From contig JASDTB010000091.1 in NCBI GenBank assembly GCA_041441455.1, forward strand, positions 1-9,314: a stretch of 9,314 bases of DNA. Direction: 5' to 3'. Shown here one piece after another: positions 6,163-9,314 of this stretch. A program made the position numbers and the translations under genes. Under the pieces are notes generated by a model. It did not search any database and was not told the DNA's origin. It worked only from the letters and a program-made list of their open reading frames with translations. Numbering within the stretch: the first letter of the stretch is position 1; each line of letters starts with the position of its first letter. This DNA is from JAFIHK01 sp041441455 (lineage in GTDB: Bacteria; Bacteroidota; Bacteroidia; Bacteroidales; UBA932).

Positions 6163-7476
6163 TTATTTACATACCATAATATCAAGTATCATGTTGTCGG
6201 TATTTTGCATTCCAACTGATCCGATATTCCCTAAGTTAAAAATTGTCTTTTCGATATCTTTTTCGATAATGCCATCATTTTCGGATATACAGATATCGTC
6301 TAAAGCTAATATTGCTGATTGGACCGAAGATGAAACACCTGAAGCAACTTTTAGGGCACAACCAACTTTCGCTCCATCACATACCATTCCTGTGATATTT
6401 CCAATCATGTTTTTAATAGCATAACATACTTGGTCATAGTTTCCGCCTCTAAGATAGACAATTCCACATGAAGAACCTGTTGAGGCAATTACACAACCAC
6501 ATAAAGCCGATAATTTTCCAAGATACCCTTTAATATGAATTGCAATTAAGTGGCTTAAAACTAATGCTCTAGCAAGATCTTCTTTTGAGGACGATAGCTT
6601 TTCTGCAACAGCAATTACGGGCATTGTAACAGTGATTCCTTGATTTCCACTCCCTGAGTTACTCATTGCTGGTAGAGTACATCCAGCCATTCTTGCATCA
6701 GATGCAGCGGCAGTAATTGCCATGGAGTAGGTGAGGAGTCCATTTCCAAATACATTTTTGTGTACATTATCTAGAATAGTCTTACCAACTTTGAGCCCAT
6801 AATTGTTTTTCAAACCTTCGTCAGATAGAGCTTTATTAAGTGTGACTGATTCTAAAATGAATTCAATATCTTCAAACGGAACCTGTTTAGCAAAATCGAA
6901 AATCGTCTTTACATTCAGTTTATAATCAAGCGTACATTTTGATGAACTCTCTGCATTGTTACCAGAATCTTGAGCGTTATCTGAGGCTTCAAATAATACT
7001 TTATCATCTAGCTTTACAGATACAATTGAGTCGTGGTTGTCTTTAATGATGGCCTCTGCAGAGTGATTGCCTGAGTAGCAAATAGCTTCTATATAAAGTT
7101 TTAGATCTGTTTTTGCCAAAGCAATATTAATTCTCTCCTCTTCAAGCATTTTTTTTGCATCGGAAATACTGTTGTCAGACAACTCTTTTAATACTTCTAG
7201 CTTATACTCTGATTTACCGCAGGTTATGCCTAGGGCTGCCGCAATATGAAGACCGACCATTCCTGTCCCAGGAACTCCAACTCCCATTCCGTTTTTAAGA
7301 ATGTTCGCACTTACATAAACTTCTGCTGATTCTGGAGTAAGGCCTGCCTCTCTTAATGTCTCTGCAGCCTTTGCAACAGCTAGAGAAACAGCTATTGGTT
7401 CGGTGCAACCTAGAGCTGGTTTAACCTCTTTTTTAATTAGCTCAATAAGCTCTAGTTCTCTTTTTCTAGTAATCAT
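6163..7476 (-). CDS. cyuA: CyuA-type L-cysteine desulfidase (UPF0597 / YhaM family)
   Basis: This is a cytoplasmic iron-sulfur lyase related to the serine dehydratase alpha chain. Family members break L-cysteine down to pyruvate, ammonia and sulfide. The 437-residue length is normal. The N-terminal signature KPALGCTEPIAVSLA (19-33) contains C24, and the central SNSGSGNQGITVTMPV (272-287) is the family's active-site-like loop. The C-terminal half is cysteine-rich: C326 and C328, C337, C366 and C373. The likely [4Fe-4S] ligands are C24, C326 (or C328), C366 and C373; the 40- and 7-residue spacings match those I recall for the archaeal cysteine desulfidase. A serine- and asparagine-rich stretch (about 165-181) looks like a variable linker. 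The start ATG lies three bases after the stop of the amidase-like gene, and GT87 follows after 15 bases. No cysteine transporter or CyuR-type regulator is visible nearby, so regulation is unknown. L-serine or another amino acid substrate cannot be excluded. Confidence 0.9.
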   Translation of the reverse strand: MITRKRELELIELIKKEVKPALGCTEPIAVSLAVAKAAETLREAGLTPESAEVYVSANILKNGMGVGVPGTGMVGLHIAAALGITCGKSEYKLEVLKELSDNSISDAKKMLEEERINIALAKTDLKLYIEAICYSGNHSAEAIIKDNHDSIVSVKLDDKVLFEASDNAQDSGNNAESSSKCTLDYKLNVKTIFDFAKQVPFEDIEFILESVTLNKALSDEGLKNNYGLKVGKTILDNVHKNVFGNGLLTYSMAITAAASDARMAGCTLPAMSNSGSGNQGITVTMPVIAVAEKLSSSKEDLARALVLSHLIAIHIKGYLGKLSALCGCVIASTGSSCGIVYLRGGNYDQVCYAIKNMIGNITGMVCDGAKVGCALKVASGVSSSVQSAILALDDICISENDGIIEKDIEKTIFNLGNIGSVGMQNTDNMILDIMVCK

Positions 7477-7479
7477 TGT

Positions 7480-9314
7480 CTATTTGAAAAAATTAATAAT
7501 CATATTAATAATTGAATCTATCTCCTCTTGAGTTTTTAATGTCTCAATAGGGAATCCTAAGGCTACAACTTTGTAATCTCCTTTAAAAGCTGTTGCAGCA
7601 GATATATTGTTGTCCGCATATCTAAATATAGTCCATGCGTTTTGTCCTATAGGTTCTAATGCATCTGGAGCCTCTGTGCAATAAACTTCTTCATTTGGTT
7701 TCGTATGGAAACTGAAATTTCCTCCGAAATTATAAGGACTTTGTACTGCTTTTACCTCGCCAGTTTTACTTGCATAGTGAGTTCTCCATTGATATCTTAA
7801 TGTTTTTTCTACAAAAGATCTAGTAAGTGAATCTGTTTCATAACTATCCCAAACATCAGTAGCGATATATGACCCAGATAGCAAGATATTGCCTCCTTTT
7901 TGAGAGTATAAGGAAATAAATCTCTGTAATTCTGCAGGAAAGACTTTGTATTTTATTCCGTATTTGCCAGTTCCTGTCTTAGTTTGTGCCTGCTTTCCAA
8001 ATATAAAGTCAATAATTTTATATTTATTTGATTCTTCTATTTTATTTAGAGCATCTCTCGAAATAGAGGAGAAACTAAATCCGTTATTCTTAAATGCTTT
8101 TCCATGAGTATATGGGTAATCAAATGTATTACCTGCGATGACTCTAGTTTCATAATCAGCATAAGATGCTCCAAATCCTGGAGAATCATCATCCATCCAT
8201 GGGATATGTCGTCTGAATTCATACTGACTTCCGATGTATGATATGTCTTTGATATATGGTACTCCATGGTCACTATTGTCAGTAAATCCAGCAAATGAAG
8301 AGTCTGATGAAGCAAAACTTGCAGGTTCAGATACGCGATCAAAACAATTTACAATGAGGACCTCTTCTTTTGATGTCTTTGATCTGAAAACTGATAAGAT
8401 TTCGGAAGGGAAACTCTCTCCTCCATCATTTAATGCAGCAATTTTAAAGCTGTAAATCTCTCCAGGTTCAATTTGAATTGTGGTTTTGTTTCCCTCAATA
8501 ACTCTTCCATTATCAAAGCCACCATCATTTTTTCTTGTATAAACAATATATTTTGTTGGTGTTGCTGTCGGCTCTAATGTGTCCAAAACTGCGTCCCAAG
8601 AGAGGTTGACTTTGTCTCCATCTAATATTGCTGCAAAGTTTTTTACAGGAAGTGGCTGGATTACATAAGGGATGTTGTAGAAATTTGAAAAGTACTTTAT
8701 GATTCCTTTATAAATTGCTCTGCTCACAATGAATCTGAACTCTGGATTTAATCCATATCTCATGTCTGCAAAGTTTTGATGGGAAAGAAGCTCTAATAAC
8801 ATTGTAGGTACTTTTGGCGATCTTGATTCAGAATATGATTTATCCCATATTCCTCGTCTTTGCCATTCTGGAGAAAAGCTTTTTCTCACATCATCAACAA
8901 TTTGAGATTGAATTAAGTCGGTCAAATATCGACTATTAATTCTGCGTTCTCCATTTGGAAATTTATCTGAACCATTTGAAAATCTTGTATAAATTCCAAG
9001 CGTTCCGATTATGCTGTTATCTAATGTAGTTCCTGCGTCAGTGTGGAAGGCAAATGCCATATCTAACGGGATATTATATCCAATCTCTTCGGGATTATAT
9101 CTCGAACCACCGCTTAAAACGTTAACCCATCTGCCTCTAGACATATAGTCATCGTTATAATCATTGGAATTTCTATTCGGAGAGTAGATTGTATCATTAA
9201 ATCCAGCCCACTGAAGCCAATACCTTGCGCCTTCGGTAAATCTTGGATATCCACTAGTTTCTGGCTTTACATCTAGGTCTATCTTAACTTTTTGGATTGG
9301 TTCATTAGATGAAC
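7480..9314 (-). CDS. Secreted amidase-like protein with fibronectin III domain, often labelled 'xanthan lyase' (N-terminus missing)
   Basis: The frame stays open through the right edge, so the ATG at 9144 is internal: 56 in-frame codons precede it, including EGARYWLQWAGF. Numbering below counts from M at 9144. FAFHTDAGT (31-39, H34) resembles the zinc-binding SIHxNA motif of Amidase_3 N-acetylmuramoyl-L-alanine amidases. PTMLLELLSHQNFADM (113-128, E118), followed by NPEFRFIVSRAIYKGI, matches the family's catalytic-glutamate ELGFLSN motif and the helix after it. The first zinc ligands would lie beyond the window. A fibronectin III domain follows (about 163-255), then a roughly 290-residue C-terminal region (261-554) beginning with EVLIVNCFDR and containing QKGGNILLSGSYIATDVWD, which suggests a Rossmann- or flavodoxin-like fold of unknown role. 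There is no T9SS-type sorting domain at the end. The family is common in Bacteroidales and usually secreted; the signal peptide is not in view. Peptidoglycan cleavage is inferred from motifs only. Confidence 0.85.
   Translation of the reverse strand, partial: SSNEPIQKVKIDLDVKPETSGYPRFTEGARYWLQWAGFNDTIYSPNRNSNDYNDDYMSRGRWVNVLSGGSRYNPEEIGYNIPLDMAFAFHTDAGTTLDNSIIGTLGIYTRFSNGSDKFPNGERRINSRYLTDLIQSQIVDDVRKSFSPEWQRRGIWDKSYSESRSPKVPTMLLELLSHQNFADMRYGLNPEFRFIVSRAIYKGIIKYFSNFYNIPYVIQPLPVKNFAAILDGDKVNLSWDAVLDTLEPTATPTKYIVYTRKNDGGFDNGRVIEGNKTTIQIEPGEIYSFKIAALNDGGESFPSEILSVFRSKTSKEEVLIVNCFDRVSEPASFASSDSSFAGFTDNSDHGVPYIKDISYIGSQYEFRRHIPWMDDDSPGFGASYADYETRVIAGNTFDYPYTHGKAFKNNGFSFSSISRDALNKIEESNKYKIIDFIFGKQAQTKTGTGKYGIKYKVFPAELQRFISLYSQKGGNILLSGSYIATDVWDSYETDSLTRSFVEKTLRYQWRTHYASKTGEVKAVQSPYNFGGNFSFHTKPNEEVYCTEAPDALEPIGQNAWTIFRYADNNISAATAFKGDYKVVALGFPIETLKTQEEIDSIINMIINFFK

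Noticed and set aside
6098..6424. A 108-codon plus-strand open frame across the cyuA end and GT87 start
   Set aside because: Both underlying minus-strand genes are well supported, and the antisense product shows no domain.
7477..7479. Ribosome binding site or promoter between the amidase-like gene and cyuA
   Set aside because: The gap is three bases, and the sequence before the ATG has no purine-rich Shine-Dalgarno motif, so coupling or A/T-rich initiation is more likely than a discrete site.
8046..8342. A 98-codon minus-strand open frame inside the amidase-like gene
   Set aside because: It is an alternative frame of a well-conserved coding region with no recognisable motif.

Overview
The window looks like ordinary core chromosome from a low-GC member of the Bacteroidota, most likely Bacteroidales. 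Four things point there: HtpG has the Bacteroides-type N-terminus, with a charged insert near its C-terminus; one promoter matches the TTTG / TAnnTTTG pattern of that phylum; start codons lack clear Shine-Dalgarno sequences; and the last gene belongs to a large secreted family common in Bacteroidales. No phage, insertion sequence, CRISPR array, tRNA or rRNA is visible, and no gap between genes exceeds about 120 bases.

Layout by position: the extreme left edge holds the last 15 codons of a plus-strand gene, which meets a strong bidirectional hairpin terminator (54-87). Everything else is on the minus strand and is read from right to left. From the right edge comes a tightly packed run: a secreted amidase-like protein with a fibronectin III domain (cut by the window end), a CyuA-type L-cysteine desulfidase, a GT87 polytopic glycosyltransferase and a GT2 polyprenyl-phosphate glycosyltransferase. 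The junctions in this run are 3 bases, 15 bases and an 11-base overlap. After an 88-base gap with a weak terminator-like hairpin comes htpG (Hsp90). A 120-base gap then holds a weak terminator and a convincing Bacteroidota promoter, which drives a two-gene phosphate module: a DUF47/PhoU-like regulator followed by a PiT phosphate transporter.

Functionally, the GT2/GT87 pair probably makes a lipid-linked sugar and uses it outside the cytoplasmic membrane. The amidase-like protein also acts in the envelope, while CyuA is a cytoplasmic iron-sulfur enzyme of cysteine breakdown. DUF47 and PiT are a well-known phosphate pair. HtpG stands alone as a chaperone. I found no convincing new biological system. 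The points most worth a second look are the architecture of the truncated amidase-like protein and the unexplained mix of functions in the right-hand operon.
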